Part shown: positions 40,320 through 40,436 of the stretch, piece after piece
Numbering within the stretch: the stretch's first letter is position 1
Layout of the letters: the number at the start of each line of letters is the position of its first letter
DNA from: Mucilaginibacter pankratovii
GTDB lineage: Bacteria > Bacteroidota > Bacteroidia > Sphingobacteriales > Sphingobacteriaceae
NCBI RefSeq assembly: GCF_014773265.1
Contig: NZ_JACWMY010000022.1
Span: 1 to 40,436 of the forward strand
DNA length: 40,436 nt
Direction: 5' to 3'
The notes under the pieces: model-generated
Database searches by the model: none
The model's input: only the letters and a program-made list of their open reading frames with translations
What the model was told of the DNA's origin: nothing
Translations under genes and position numbers: made by a program

Positions 40320-40436
40320 ATGGCTTCGGAAAATGAACATCAGCTTTTAATCAACCAACTACGGCAAGATAACCAACTGGCTTTTACGCAGCTTTATGAC
40401 CTTTACAGCCACAGGCTCTACAGGAATATCCTGCGT
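40320..40436 (+). CDS. RNA polymerase sigma-70 factor, ECF type (3' end beyond window)
   Basis: The last 117 bases encode 39 codons from ATG 40320: MASENEHQLLINQLRQDNQL, then AFTQLYDLYSHRLYRNILR. This is the sigma-2 start of Bacteroidota ECF sigma factors (DxxAFxxLYxxYxxxLY). Such factors often pair with a FecR-type anti-sigma factor and a SusC/SusD pair. The partner would lie to the right, outside the window. The upstream ATG at 40310 is in another frame and stops at once. Confidence 0.85.
   Translation, partial: MASENEHQLLINQLRQDNQLAFTQLYDLYSHRLYRNILR

Overview
The window looks like a chromosomal segment of a Bacteroidota bacterium of the family Sphingobacteriaceae, most like Mucilaginibacter or Pedobacter. 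The reasons are the gene content (a NagB-LmbE fusion, GH97, a WG-repeat lipoprotein-sized secreted protein, PorT-like barrels, an IntDOT-type integrase), the near absence of Shine-Dalgarno sequences, and many matches to the Bacteroidota promoter (-33 TTTG, -7 TAnnTTTG). Genus is inference from gene style, not from a marker gene.

Layout. 1-3453: divergent amino-sugar and cell-wall recycling genes (nagB-like fusion cut by the left edge; anmK) and a small haem-type membrane protein. 3470-7079: a tryptophan operon headed by a leader peptide with two Trp codons and an attenuator, then trpE, trpG and trpC. trpD is absent, and both gaps hold interspersed repeats. 7080-16119: hflX, pepT, a beta-barrel protein coupled to a YjbR protein, an M14 peptidase overlapping a rhomboid protease, two unknown proteins and a dipeptide epimerase. 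16218-25467: a GH97 glycosidase, an ammonium transporter, DNA polymerase IV, a TPK-like protein, a glycine-rich DUF6515 protein and an rRNA methyltransferase, with several palindromic intergenic repeats.

25632-30530: an Lrp regulator and, divergent from it, two tandem tRNA-shaped genes. They share an identical core with anticodon GUC, have long variable arms, and differ in their acceptor stems by compensatory changes. This is the most unusual thing in the window. Then come a WG-repeat protein, a barrel protein and a CsbD-like protein. 30594-37265: a C-terminal processing protease, two proteins of unknown function, a sodium:solute symporter and xylulokinase.

37443-40436: a normal tRNA-Asp followed by a tyrosine recombinase lacking the first catalytic arginine (as in IntDOT), about 600 bases of gene-poor DNA with two large hairpins, a small XRE regulator, a structured leader candidate, and the first 39 codons of an ECF sigma factor. 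This end looks like the edge or remnant of an integrated element.

Functional links: AnmK, the NagB-like fusion and the dipeptide epimerase all fit reuse of peptidoglycan fragments. XylB and the symporter fit pentose uptake. TrpE and TrpG form anthranilate synthase, controlled by the leader peptide.
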